Origin: Sphingobacterium paludis
Lineage (GTDB): Bacteria; Bacteroidota; Bacteroidia; Sphingobacteriales; Sphingobacteriaceae
DNA length: 64,000 nucleotides
Assembly: GCF_004364125.1 (NCBI RefSeq)
Contig: NZ_SNZV01000002.1
Coordinates: 372,001 to 436,000, forward strand
Direction: 5' to 3'
Shown piece after piece: positions 25,985 through 34,750 of this stretch. Both the position numbers and the translations under genes were made by a program. Position 1 is the first letter of the stretch, and each line of letters begins with the position of its first letter. The notes beneath the pieces are model-generated. The model saw nothing but the letters and a program-made list of their open reading frames with translations, was not told the DNA's origin and ran no database searches.

Positions 25985-28065
25985 GCTTGTCTTTCACCGA
26001 AGCGCTTCGAAGGATGCCCTTTCTGCGGGTCTTGCTATGCTATGCTGGGGGCATCTTGCTTGGCCGTATGGAGGAGATGCCGCCCAGCTTCTTGCTCATC
26101 ATAAGCGGAAGCGCCTTGCTGTTGGTTGCGGTCATGTTGTTCCTGGTTGCCTTCACGAAGCAGATGAATCCATTTCTATTTCCTATACTTTTCTATGTTT
26201 GCTTGCTTATTTTCGGTATGCTATCTGTTGCGCAACCTCTTGCAACACATCAAAGGAGCAGTTTTGACCAAGATCAATTGGAAACTTGTATCGGTGTGAT
26301 CGTCGACGAACCCAGTGTGCGGGCGAAGGTTATTCGCTTCCCTGTAGTACTTCAACAAGGGCAATTAGGTGATCGAAGGTTCCCATTATCAGCTAAAGTA
26401 ATGCTCAGTGTGGCGCGCGGCGACGAAGTACAGGAGTTTCGATACGGTGATAAAATTGCGTTTAAAAATACCTTACAGCCGATACCGCCCCCGTATAATC
26501 CGCAGCAGTTTGACTATAAGCGCTATTGCGCAAACAAAAATATCCACTACCAAGCCTACGTTCGCATCGATGATTATAAAGCTATCGGTCACGAGCGGGG
26601 AGATCTTTTGGTAGGCTTAGCGCTTGACCTACGCCATAAATTAAAAGAGAAATTTTCAAAAGTTGTTTACGACCAGGAAGCTTTGCAGGTTTGTGCGGCG
26701 CTGATCTTTGGCCACCGTAGCGATTTCAATAATGAAACCTTGCAAGTCTTTTCTGAAACGGGTACCATACATGTTTTGAGCGTTTCTGGCATGCATGTAG
26801 GAATCGTCTTTTATCTCTTAAACCTTATCTGCCATTTTTTGGACAACATACGATATGGAAAGCTGTGTCGTTTCCTGTTTATTATGCTCGCTGTATGGAG
26901 TTATGTGATTCTTACTGGAATGGCTCCATCTATCCTTCGTGCCGGCTTAATGATCTCTTTCCTTTTACTTGCCAATTTGGGAAAACGGAAGTATGGCAGT
27001 TTAAACTCTCTTTTTGCCTCAGCGTTTGTACTTCTTCTTTTTGATCCATTATTGCTTTTCGACGTGGGTTTTCAGTTGTCGTATATGGCGGTATTTGGTC
27101 TATTTACCCTGTATCCCTTACTAAATGGCCTCATTAGGCCACGATATTGGTTGCCGCGCGTTACGCTGCAATTAATCTGGGTATCGGTGAGCGCCCAATT
27201 GTTCACCGCGCCATTCGCCGTCTATTACTTTCAGCAGTTTCCGACCTACTTCCTTCTGGGAAATTTATTTATTGCAATTCCCTCCACCTTACTGATGTAC
27301 TTAGGAATTTTATTGAGTTTTTCGCCATGGGCATTTTTAAATAGCTTTATCGGAATGGGATTGGTATACGTATGTAAGTTTATGCTAGAGGGCTTGTATA
27401 TCGTGCAGCGATTACCACTGGCCGTGATCTCCGGGATTCAATTGGGTCTTCTTGAAATGATTCTATTGACGTTGTTGCTGCTGTTTTTCGTCATGTCGTG
27501 GCGTATGCGATCGAAGCTTATATTATTTCTGGCAATGGTCTTTCTCTTGCTGTTCAGTGCCTCTTCCACGTACTATTCTCATACGCACAGCACGTTTAGA
27601 GGGGTAAAGGTATATAACATAAAGCGTGATTTAGCCGTCGCGTTCATTGACAAAGGCCGAGTGTCATTGATCTCGACCTTAGACACGATTGACCACCCCA
27701 GTTTGAAGACGCAAGTTTGGCCCGATTTGCTCATGTATGCCAAGATGGATCAAGTGCGGTTTACACAGATAAATCGGCAGGCAGGAAGGAACTATACCGT
27801 CAGTAGCGCTTTGGGTAACATGCTAATCGTGGACGGCTACCTACGCTCGCCAATTCCAGATTCGACAACCTGGATCCTATTTCGCGATATGCGAAAAAGT
27901 GACGCGTGTATCTTATCCTCCATACGTCGGGGAACATTCCTTATTTTAGACGGTTCCAACTCGGAGAACGCCATTAGCGTGTTGTGTGAAAAGGCCGATT
28001 CTGCGCATGTTGAATATTATGTATTGAAAGATAATTTTGCTTATGTTTGGGCGAAGCCCGATTAG
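25978..28065 (+). CDS. comEC: ComEC/Rec2-family DNA uptake channel protein
   Basis: 695 residues, polytopic inner membrane protein. The N-terminal DUF4131-like part is followed by the competence domain: LICAALIFGHR-type region (VCAALIFGHRSDFNNETLQVFSETG), the family hallmark TIHVLSVSGMHVGIV, LTGMAPSILRAGLM, DPLLLFDVGFQLSYMAVFGLF and VSVSAQLFTAPFAVYYF. The last 170 residues contain no metallo-beta-lactamase HxHxDH motif, so the nuclease-like domain of long ComEC proteins is absent or eroded. Moves single-stranded DNA across the inner membrane in competent bacteria. Starts inside the HHH gene and ends 3 bases before recQ, so the three form one unit. Confidence 0.9.
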   Translation: MVSLSFTEALRRMPFLRVLLCYAGGILLGRMEEMPPSFLLIISGSALLLVAVMLFLVAFTKQMNPFLFPILFYVCLLIFGMLSVAQPLATHQRSSFDQDQLETCIGVIVDEPSVRAKVIRFPVVLQQGQLGDRRFPLSAKVMLSVARGDEVQEFRYGDKIAFKNTLQPIPPPYNPQQFDYKRYCANKNIHYQAYVRIDDYKAIGHERGDLLVGLALDLRHKLKEKFSKVVYDQEALQVCAALIFGHRSDFNNETLQVFSETGTIHVLSVSGMHVGIVFYLLNLICHFLDNIRYGKLCRFLFIMLAVWSYVILTGMAPSILRAGLMISFLLLANLGKRKYGSLNSLFASAFVLLLFDPLLLFDVGFQLSYMAVFGLFTLYPLLNGLIRPRYWLPRVTLQLIWVSVSAQLFTAPFAVYYFQQFPTYFLLGNLFIAIPSTLLMYLGILLSFSPWAFLNSFIGMGLVYVCKFMLEGLYIVQRLPLAVISGIQLGLLEMILLTLLLLFFVMSWRMRSKLILFLAMVFLLLFSASSTYYSHTHSTFRGVKVYNIKRDLAVAFIDKGRVSLISTLDTIDHPSLKTQVWPDLLMYAKMDQVRFTQINRQAGRNYTVSSALGNMLIVDGYLRSPIPDSTTWILFRDMRKSDACILSSIRRGTFLILDGSNSENAISVLCEKADSAHVEYYVLKDNFAYVWAKPD

Positions 28066-28068
28066 AAG

Positions 28069-29970
28069 ATGGAAAGTAAGAGTTTAGCTATATTGAAGCA
28101 ATATTGGGGGCACGACTCGTTTCGGCCTTTGCAGAGCGAAATTATAGAATCTATTCTGCAAGGAAGAGATACGTTGGCACTTTTACCGACCGGCGGCGGA
28201 AAATCGATTTGTTTCCAAGTGCCGGCCATGCAGCTGGCAGGCATATGCGTGGTTATTAGTCCGTTGATAGCCTTGATGAAAGACCAAGTGCAGAATCTGC
28301 GAAAGAAAGGCATTGATGCGGTCGCTATTTTTTCGGGCATGTCGCATCGTGAGGTGGATATCGCGCTGGATAACTGTGTGTATGGCCGGATAAAGTTTCT
28401 TTATTTGTCACCAGAGCGTTTATACAGCGATATGGTGCGCGAGCGTATTCGCTATATGAAAGTCAGTCTTTTCGCCATTGATGAAGCACATTGTATATCG
28501 CAGTGGGGGTATGACTTCCGCCCGCCATACCTGCAGCTTGGCAACCTCCGTACCCTACATCCGGAAGTGCCTTTTCTGGCACTTACGGCAACGGCAACAC
28601 CCGCTGTCGTAGAAGATATTCAAGACAAATTATTGTTCGTAGGACGGCAGGTTTTTCAAATGAGCTTTCGCAGGGCCAACTTGGGCTATATGGCCCTGGC
28701 TGAAGATGATAAGATGGGTAGGATGTTACGAATGATCAACAAGTTGGGTGGTTCCGGGGTGGTCTATGTTCGCAACAGAAGGGAAACACAAGAAATCGCT
28801 CAATTTCTAGTCAACCATGGGGTTTCCGCAGATTTTTATCATGCTGGTCTAGAAGCCAATGTGCGTTCGCTAAAGCAGGATAGCTGGATGGATAACAAGG
28901 TGCGCGTTATCGTTGCGACAAATGCCTTTGGAATGGGGATCGATAAACCCGACGTACGCTTTGTGCTCCATTTGGACATTCCTGACTCGTTGGAAGCCTA
29001 CTATCAGGAAGCCGGACGCGCGGGGCGTGACGGTAAAAAAGCCTTTCCAGTCTTGATGTATCAGCAGGCGGATCGGAATAAGCTTTGGGAAAATTTTGAA
29101 GCAAGTTATCCATCCGTTAAATTTATACAGCACGTGTACCATCATCTTGGGAATTATTTCCAGATTGCCTACGGAGCAGGAAAGGGGTCTTTCTTCGATT
29201 TTGATATTGTTGATTTTTGTAAACGTTATCAAATCGAGATTTTGCCGACGATGAGCGCACTTAAATTTTTGGAAAAAGACGGGTGGATTAGCGTGTCCGA
29301 AGCCGTGTTTATTCCCTCTCGTTTTAAATTTGAGGTAGACTATCAAGAACTCTACAAGTTTCAGGTGCAGTCGGCCAAATACGACCCTTTGATTAAACTA
29401 ATTTTGCGAACTTATGGCGGCGTCTTTGAGTTTTATGTACCCTTACATGAATATGAATTCGCGAAAAAACTAAAAACGTCGTACAGCAATGTCGTGGATA
29501 TGCTCATCTCCCTCCAGAAACTACAGTTGGCAAGCTATCTTCCGAAAACCGATGCGCCTCAACTGGAGTTTTTACAGGCTCGGGTAGACTACAAAAATCT
29601 TTTTATAGATGCAGCTTTTATACAGGAGCGGAAGACCATTAAGGAAACGCAGCTGAAAGCCATTTATGCCTATCTGGATGACACGGATTGTAGGAGTAAA
29701 GCGTTGCAGCGTTATTTCGGAGAACAAGACGATACCTATTGTGAAGTCTGTGATCTTTGCTTGATGCGGGCGCACCGCAGGGGTATTGAACAAAAGCTGC
29801 GCGAGGAGATTAAAAATTTGTTAGTGGTAAAAGAGCGATCCATAAAGCAACTTGTAGACGATTTAACGGCGGGCAATGACGAGATGAAAGTAGCGGTCAT
29901 TCGCGAATTATTAGATGAAGAGCACCTTATTTTGGAGAATGGTCTATACCGTTGGAATACAGTTTTTTAG
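28069..29970 (+). CDS. recQ: RecQ-family ATP-dependent DNA helicase
   Basis: 633 residues. SF2 motifs are all present: FRPLQSEII (motif 0), LLPTGGGKS (Walker A, residues 39-46), VVISPLIALMKDQ, DEAHCISQWGYDFRPPYL (DEAH at 138-141), LTATAT, VYVRNRR, NAFGMGIDKPDVRFVLH and YYQEAGRAGRDG. The zinc-binding RQC region has CEVCDLC after an RSKALQRYFGE motif. No HRDC domain is evident at the C-terminus. 3'-5' helicase in recombination and repair. Only 3 bases after comEC, so probably co-expressed with the uptake genes. Confidence 0.95.
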   Translation: MESKSLAILKQYWGHDSFRPLQSEIIESILQGRDTLALLPTGGGKSICFQVPAMQLAGICVVISPLIALMKDQVQNLRKKGIDAVAIFSGMSHREVDIALDNCVYGRIKFLYLSPERLYSDMVRERIRYMKVSLFAIDEAHCISQWGYDFRPPYLQLGNLRTLHPEVPFLALTATATPAVVEDIQDKLLFVGRQVFQMSFRRANLGYMALAEDDKMGRMLRMINKLGGSGVVYVRNRRETQEIAQFLVNHGVSADFYHAGLEANVRSLKQDSWMDNKVRVIVATNAFGMGIDKPDVRFVLHLDIPDSLEAYYQEAGRAGRDGKKAFPVLMYQQADRNKLWENFEASYPSVKFIQHVYHHLGNYFQIAYGAGKGSFFDFDIVDFCKRYQIEILPTMSALKFLEKDGWISVSEAVFIPSRFKFEVDYQELYKFQVQSAKYDPLIKLILRTYGGVFEFYVPLHEYEFAKKLKTSYSNVVDMLISLQKLQLASYLPKTDAPQLEFLQARVDYKNLFIDAAFIQERKTIKETQLKAIYAYLDDTDCRSKALQRYFGEQDDTYCEVCDLCLMRAHRRGIEQKLREEIKNLLVVKERSIKQLVDDLTAGNDEMKVAVIRELLDEEHLILENGLYRWNTVF

Positions 29971-30102
29971 TTTGTTTAGCTGATTGCGAACTAAAAACAT
30001 TGATTCGTTATTTGACAAAACGGTGAAAAAGTTCAAAAAGTAAAACTTTGATACCGGTGCTAGACTTGTTAATTTTACAGCCTTATTTAAATCCATCCGG
30101 TT

Positions 30103-30729
30103 ATGGCAAAAAAATTATACGTTTCAAATTCTACGGAATCTACACGGATGTTCAAGAACGATTTCTTAGAGTCTTTAACAAAAATACATTACAGCGTTCC
30201 GTTAATTTTTTGGGTGCCTGTTATTTGTTATTTGATATACAAGTCTTACGCTACTGGCGAAATGGACATTTCCGACATTGCACTTTATTTCTTTTTCGGT
30301 CTAGCGTTCTGGACCTTAGCAGAATATGTGCTTCATCGTTGGGTTTTTCATTTTCATCCCACCTCAGCTTTTGGACAACGTATTCATTTTATCTTTCATG
30401 GCGTGCACCATGATTACCCGAAAGACCGTCTGCGGTTAGTCATGCCATTATCTGCCAGTATACCCATGGCGGCCTTTATCTATTTTATCTTCAGTTTTTT
30501 CTTTGAAGATTTTACGCTGTGGTCCTTCTTCGCTGGCTTTTTGGTTGGCTACCTGATTTACGATGAGTGTCATTACGCCATGCACCATGCAAATTTCAAA
30601 TCTGGCTTATTCAAAAAGATAAAAGACCATCACATGCTGCATCACTATTCCGATCCAGAACGTGGGTTTGGAGTAAGTTCGGGAATCTGGGATTCCATAT
30701 TCAACTCTGGTTTTAAGAAAAGGAAATAG
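30103..30729 (+). CDS. Fatty acid hydroxylase-superfamily membrane protein
   Basis: 208 residues with four membrane segments and the histidine clusters of di-iron hydroxylases: HRWVFHFHP, HFIFHGVHHDYPKDRLR, ECHYAMHH and DHHMLHHYSDPERGFGVSSGIWD. The pattern matches the fatty acid 2-hydroxylase/sterol desaturase family. In sphingolipid-producing bacteria such enzymes hydroxylate the acyl chain of ceramides, which would suit a Sphingobacteriaceae member; carotenoid hydroxylation is another option. No lipid synthesis gene is co-transcribed, although fabH converges on it. Confidence 0.85.
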   Translation: MAKKLYVSNSTESTRMFKNDFLESLTKIHYSVPLIFWVPVICYLIYKSYATGEMDISDIALYFFFGLAFWTLAEYVLHRWVFHFHPTSAFGQRIHFIFHGVHHDYPKDRLRLVMPLSASIPMAAFIYFIFSFFFEDFTLWSFFAGFLVGYLIYDECHYAMHHANFKSGLFKKIKDHHMLHHYSDPERGFGVSSGIWDSIFNSGFKKRK

Positions 30730-30733
30730 AACC

Positions 30734-30769
30734 ATCGATATTGGGCCGCTAAAGCGGCCCAATATCGAT
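30734..30769. terminator. Long perfect hairpin between convergent genes
   Basis: 17-base arms (30734-30750 and 30753-30769), ATCGATATTGGGCCGCT and its complement, with almost no loop. It abuts the stop codon of fabH. No T-run follows on either strand, so it may be a stability or roadblock stem and not a classic terminator. Confidence 0.6.
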
Positions 30770-30771
30770 AA

Positions 30772-31818
30772 TTACCATCTGATTAGCGCTGCACCCCAGG
30801 TGAAGCCTGCACCAAATGCGGCTAAGCATACCAGGTCACCGTCCTTTATTCTGCCTGCTTCCCATGCCTCACACAACGCAATAGGAACTGAAGCCGCTGT
30901 CGTGTTACCGTATCGCTGTATATTGTTAAACACCTTATCGTCAGGAAGGCCTAATGTTTTCTGCACAAATTGCGAAATCCTAAGGTTTGCCTGATGTGGA
31001 ACAAGCATATCAATATCTGTTGTGCGAAGGTTGTTCTTTGTCAGCGCTTCTTGAATAACTTCAGGGAATTTTACAACCGCTTTTTTGAATACCGTTTGTC
31101 CGTCCATAAAAGGAAAGGCTGTGCCATCTTCCAGCATTTCTGGCGTCATTAGCATGCCGCCGAGTTCTTGTTCCGGCCACGACGGTTTGTTATCTAGCCA
31201 TTTTCCGCCCGATGCGCCAGGGTAGTACATGGCTAATTTTTCGGCGTCTGCGCCATCGGCATGCAAGTGGGTGCTCAATATCCCCTTTCCTTCTTCTGTT
31301 GTTGGCTGTAGCACAACCGCACCAGCGCCGTCACCGAAGATGACAGATACAGCACGTCCGCGCGTCGAATAGTCCAAGGCAAAAGAATGTTTCTCTGAAC
31401 CTACCACAAGTATGTTTTTGTACATGCCGGTTTTTATAAATTGGTCGGCGATGGAAAGAGCATAGACAAAACCTGAACATTGGTTACGAATGTCCAAGGC
31501 ACCGACTTCTTTCATGCCCATTTCGCGTTGCAATAAAACGCCGCAACCTGGGAAATAGTAATCCGGGGAAAGGGTAGCAAAGATAATGAAATCAATATCT
31601 TCAGCCGTTGTGCCTGCGCGCTCGATCGCTACTTTAGCGGCTTCAATACCCATGGTGGTCGTCGTTTCTTCCAATCGGTCTGCGTAACGACGTTCTTTAA
31701 TGCCCGTGCGCTCTTGAATCCACTCATCGCTTGTATCCATAAAGCGGGTCAAGTCCTCATTTGTATATACATTTTTAGGCACATAATAGCCTATGCCTGC
31801 TATCTTCGACTGGAACAT
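30772..31818 (-). CDS. fabH: Beta-ketoacyl-ACP synthase III (FabH)
   Basis: 348 residues, thiolase-fold condensing enzyme that starts fatty acid synthesis. The catalytic triad is visible: Cys114 in IRNQCSGFVYAL, His in LVPHQANLRI and Asn in RYGNTTAASVPIAL. Also DEWIQERTGIKERR near the N-terminus and FGDGAGAVVL, and the C-terminal FGAGFTWGAALIRW. Length is slightly above the usual 320-330, with a small insert around residues 195-230 (MYYPGASGGKWLDNKPSWPE in part), as in other Bacteroidota FabH homologues. Transcribed alone. Confidence 0.94.
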   Translation of the reverse strand: MFQSKIAGIGYYVPKNVYTNEDLTRFMDTSDEWIQERTGIKERRYADRLEETTTTMGIEAAKVAIERAGTTAEDIDFIIFATLSPDYYFPGCGVLLQREMGMKEVGALDIRNQCSGFVYALSIADQFIKTGMYKNILVVGSEKHSFALDYSTRGRAVSVIFGDGAGAVVLQPTTEEGKGILSTHLHADGADAEKLAMYYPGASGGKWLDNKPSWPEQELGGMLMTPEMLEDGTAFPFMDGQTVFKKAVVKFPEVIQEALTKNNLRTTDIDMLVPHQANLRISQFVQKTLGLPDDKVFNNIQRYGNTTAASVPIALCEAWEAGRIKDGDLVCLAAFGAGFTWGAALIRW

Positions 31819-31871
31819 AAGTTATATCAATTTGATTAGCTGGTAAAAGTACATAATTTTTAAAAAATAAC

Positions 31872-31879
31872 TATTTTTG
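31872..31879 (+). promoter_or_regulatory. Candidate -7 element of clpS, very close to the start codon
   Basis: TATTTTTG ends 4 bases before the clpS ATG at 31884. If used, transcription would begin at or next to the start codon (leaderless message). Confidence 0.45.
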
Positions 31880-31883
31880 CAGT

Positions 31884-32165
31884 ATGAGTGTACAAACCGA
31901 ACAAGAGACGTTTACGCTAGAAGAGATCTTAGCCGCAGTAAAGACCTCCAATCGTCTCGTTCTTTGGAACGATGAAATCAACACCTTTGAACACGTTATC
32001 GAATGCCTGATCAAACACCTACAATATACCGAGCCGCAGGCCGAGCAGATCGCTTGGAAAGTACACAATGAAGGTAAATGTGTCGTATTGGAGGGCTCAT
32101 TTACGGAGATGGAAGTCTACCGAAAAATTTTGAAATCCGAGGGTTTGACGGTCTCCGTTGAGTAG
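31884..32165 (+). CDS. clpS: ATP-dependent Clp protease adaptor ClpS
   Basis: 93 residues. The signature NRLVLWNDEINTFEHVIECL contains the Asn-Asp-x-x-x-T N-degron pocket, followed by AEQIAWKVHNEGKCVVLEGSFTEMEVYRKILKSEGL (in parts) as in ClpS. It delivers N-end-rule substrates to ClpAP or ClpCP; clpA/clpC is not in the window. Length is typical. Single gene with a promoter motif almost touching its start. Confidence 0.94.
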   Translation: MSVQTEQETFTLEEILAAVKTSNRLVLWNDEINTFEHVIECLIKHLQYTEPQAEQIAWKVHNEGKCVVLEGSFTEMEVYRKILKSEGLTVSVE

Positions 32166-32248
32166 ACACGCCACATCGTAATAATGCAGTTACGATAGAA
32201 CGTTAGAGGCTTTTATTTTGTTGCTTTGTGGAAATGTCTGTGTTCACA

Positions 32249-34702
32249 ATGGTATCAACTAAAAACGTTAAGTTACTTTTCATCTTTATTCTTTCACCCT
32301 TTATTCTTCTGGCTCAAACAGGGAAAATTGAAGCGATCGTCGTAGACGCGGAAACGAATGAGCCCATTATTGGAGCGAGTGCCTCCTTACTTCAACAAGC
32401 TGATAAAAAATATGTCTTAGGCGCGCAAAGCGATATACAAGGAAACTTGTCTTTTAACGGTGTCCGCCCAGGCAGTTATGCATTGCGGGTAACCTATGTA
32501 GGAAAGCAGGATATTATCCGGGAAAATATTCAAGTTAATAGTACGGAAACCCTTAATCTTGGTAAGATTTTGTTGACCGGCGATGGCAAGGTAATCCAAG
32601 AAGTCGTTGTCGAGGGTCGCACGCCCGAAATGCGGTTAGGGATCGATAGAAAAGTATTCGATGTTTCACAAAGCTTGGTAAGTGTGGGCGGCTCAGCAAC
32701 AGATCTATTGCAAAATGTGCCCACGTTGCAGGTGGATATGGATGGAGCCGTTTCCTTGAGGGGATCAAACGGCGTTAAGATACTTATCGATGGGCGAGAG
32801 TCTGCCTTGGCCGGGAGCGATGTCAATGCATTGCTGCAATCTCTTCCTGCCAATGCTATTGATAAGGTCGAGATTATTACCAACCCATCCTCAAAATATG
32901 ATGCTGAGGGGCAATCCGGTATTATTAATATCGTATTGAAAAAGAACGTCAGTACCGGCATTAATGGTACGGCAACTGCTTCGGCAGGGTCGTACAATAA
33001 CTACATGGCAGGTGTAACCCTAAATTACAGGAATAAAAAATTCAATTATTTCGGTAGTTATAATTTCAACCGCCGTAATATGCTTGGATCTGGCGCGCGA
33101 AACAACTTATATACCAATAACAATAGCCGCATTAACAACACCGAGGAAACATCTCGTCGAGGGATCAACAATACGGTGAAGTTAGGCGCTGATTATTTTT
33201 TGAATGACAAAACCACTATCGGTGTTTCCGGTAACGTAAGCATACGCGATAATAACCGAGATGCGGATCTCCTTTATCAGTATGTCGATCACCCCAGCTT
33301 GTCCGGGACGAGTATGCGCTTATCACGACAAGAAGAGAGCGATTTAGGCTATGAGTTTAATGTTGACCTGATCCGAAAATTCGATCGTGAAGGAGCTGAA
33401 TTAGTGGCTAACTTTAATTATGGTCGCGATACGGAAGATGGTATAAACAGTTTTACACAAACCTATAGCTCGGGTATGCCGACTGATGGGCGTATCAATA
33501 ATACCAGTGAAGACGGAAAGATGATGAATATCCAGCTAGACTATGTATTGCCCTTCAACGAAAACAGTAAGTTTGAAGCTGGATATAGAAGTTTGATTCG
33601 CAAATCTTTTGATACGCAATTTTCTGATACACTAAATACAGGAAATAACCAATATTTTCCTGATTACAGTATCAGCAACGATTTTGATATGACCAATGCG
33701 GTTCATGCCTTGTATGCGAATTACCAAAACAAACTGACCAAGAAAATTGGTTATCAGGTAGGACTTCGTGCGGAACAAGTGGATTTGGATACCCGCTATT
33801 TTGCAAAAGAGCCTGGACTTTCTGAAGCGGAACGTGTGGTCGATGGCGGGCAAAACTATTTCCGCTTGTATCCGACAGTATTCTTAACGTACGACGTTAA
33901 TGACGGTGGTGATAAAGTTCAGTTGAGTTACTCTCGCCGGGTGCAACGCCCAAGAGGCTGGCAAGTTAACCCATTCCCTGATGTCTCTGATGAAATGAAT
34001 AGGAGACAGGGAAACCCGAACCTGCTGCCGGAAGATATCCATTCTTTTGAGGCAAGCTTTGCGAAAACGTATAGCAAGTGGAATTTCATATCGACGGCAT
34101 ATTTCCGCCGGATGAACGATGTTATGCAGCCTTATATTTATCTCGTGGATGAAAACAGCGTAACGTTTAGCCGCTGGGAGAATTTAACGAGCTCAAACGT
34201 TGCCGGTTTGGAGTTGATTACGAAAGTTAACATCACAAACTGGTGGGATGCAACGTGGAACGGGAATCTATTTTATAATAAATTTGAAGGAAACGAGGCT
34301 TTCGCGATACAAGAACAGGAGGGCGTGAACTGGAATGCCAATTTAAACACGAACTTGAAGTTTCCAAAAAACTGGGCGTTTCAGCTGCGCGGAGATTACT
34401 TCGCACCGCGGGTGATGGCACAAGGAAAAACAAAATATATGACAGGTGTGGACGTCGCGGTAAAAAAGGAATTCATGAACAAACGCGCAAACTTATCGCT
34501 TAATGTTCGAGACTTATTCAACACCCGCCGTTTCGGAGCGCAAACGACAACGCCGCAGGTCGTAACCGACTTTGAGCACCGCTGGATGAAACGTATGGTT
34601 ACGTTATCGTTCTCCTACAGATTCGGTCTTCAAGATTTAACAAAAAAACGGGAGCAGCGAGATAATGGCGAAGCAGAAGGCGATATGGGCGGTGGTTTTT
34701 AA
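32249..34702 (+). CDS. TonB-receptor-like outer membrane beta-barrel protein
   Basis: 817 residues from the ATG at 32249, which begins directly with a signal peptide (MVSTKNVKLLFIFILSPFILLAQ); GTG 32228 and ATG 32234 are possible but add little. Domains in order: carboxypeptidase-regulatory-like beta-sandwich (IEAIVVDAETNEPIIGASASL, about 27-110), plug (LRGSNGVKILIDGRES ... VEIITNPSSKYDAEGQSGIINIVLKK, about 130-235), then a large barrel of the OMP_b-brl_3 type ending in a SFSYRFGL strand. No SusD partner is adjacent, so it belongs to the SusD-less receptor class. Substrate unknown. Confidence 0.88.
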   Translation: MVSTKNVKLLFIFILSPFILLAQTGKIEAIVVDAETNEPIIGASASLLQQADKKYVLGAQSDIQGNLSFNGVRPGSYALRVTYVGKQDIIRENIQVNSTETLNLGKILLTGDGKVIQEVVVEGRTPEMRLGIDRKVFDVSQSLVSVGGSATDLLQNVPTLQVDMDGAVSLRGSNGVKILIDGRESALAGSDVNALLQSLPANAIDKVEIITNPSSKYDAEGQSGIINIVLKKNVSTGINGTATASAGSYNNYMAGVTLNYRNKKFNYFGSYNFNRRNMLGSGARNNLYTNNNSRINNTEETSRRGINNTVKLGADYFLNDKTTIGVSGNVSIRDNNRDADLLYQYVDHPSLSGTSMRLSRQEESDLGYEFNVDLIRKFDREGAELVANFNYGRDTEDGINSFTQTYSSGMPTDGRINNTSEDGKMMNIQLDYVLPFNENSKFEAGYRSLIRKSFDTQFSDTLNTGNNQYFPDYSISNDFDMTNAVHALYANYQNKLTKKIGYQVGLRAEQVDLDTRYFAKEPGLSEAERVVDGGQNYFRLYPTVFLTYDVNDGGDKVQLSYSRRVQRPRGWQVNPFPDVSDEMNRRQGNPNLLPEDIHSFEASFAKTYSKWNFISTAYFRRMNDVMQPYIYLVDENSVTFSRWENLTSSNVAGLELITKVNITNWWDATWNGNLFYNKFEGNEAFAIQEQEGVNWNANLNTNLKFPKNWAFQLRGDYFAPRVMAQGKTKYMTGVDVAVKKEFMNKRANLSLNVRDLFNTRRFGAQTTTPQVVTDFEHRWMKRMVTLSFSYRFGLQDLTKKREQRDNGEAEGDMGGGF

Positions 34703-34750
34703 TTATATTTTTATTACCTTTAATTAGCAACTAGACTTAAGTATTTTAAA

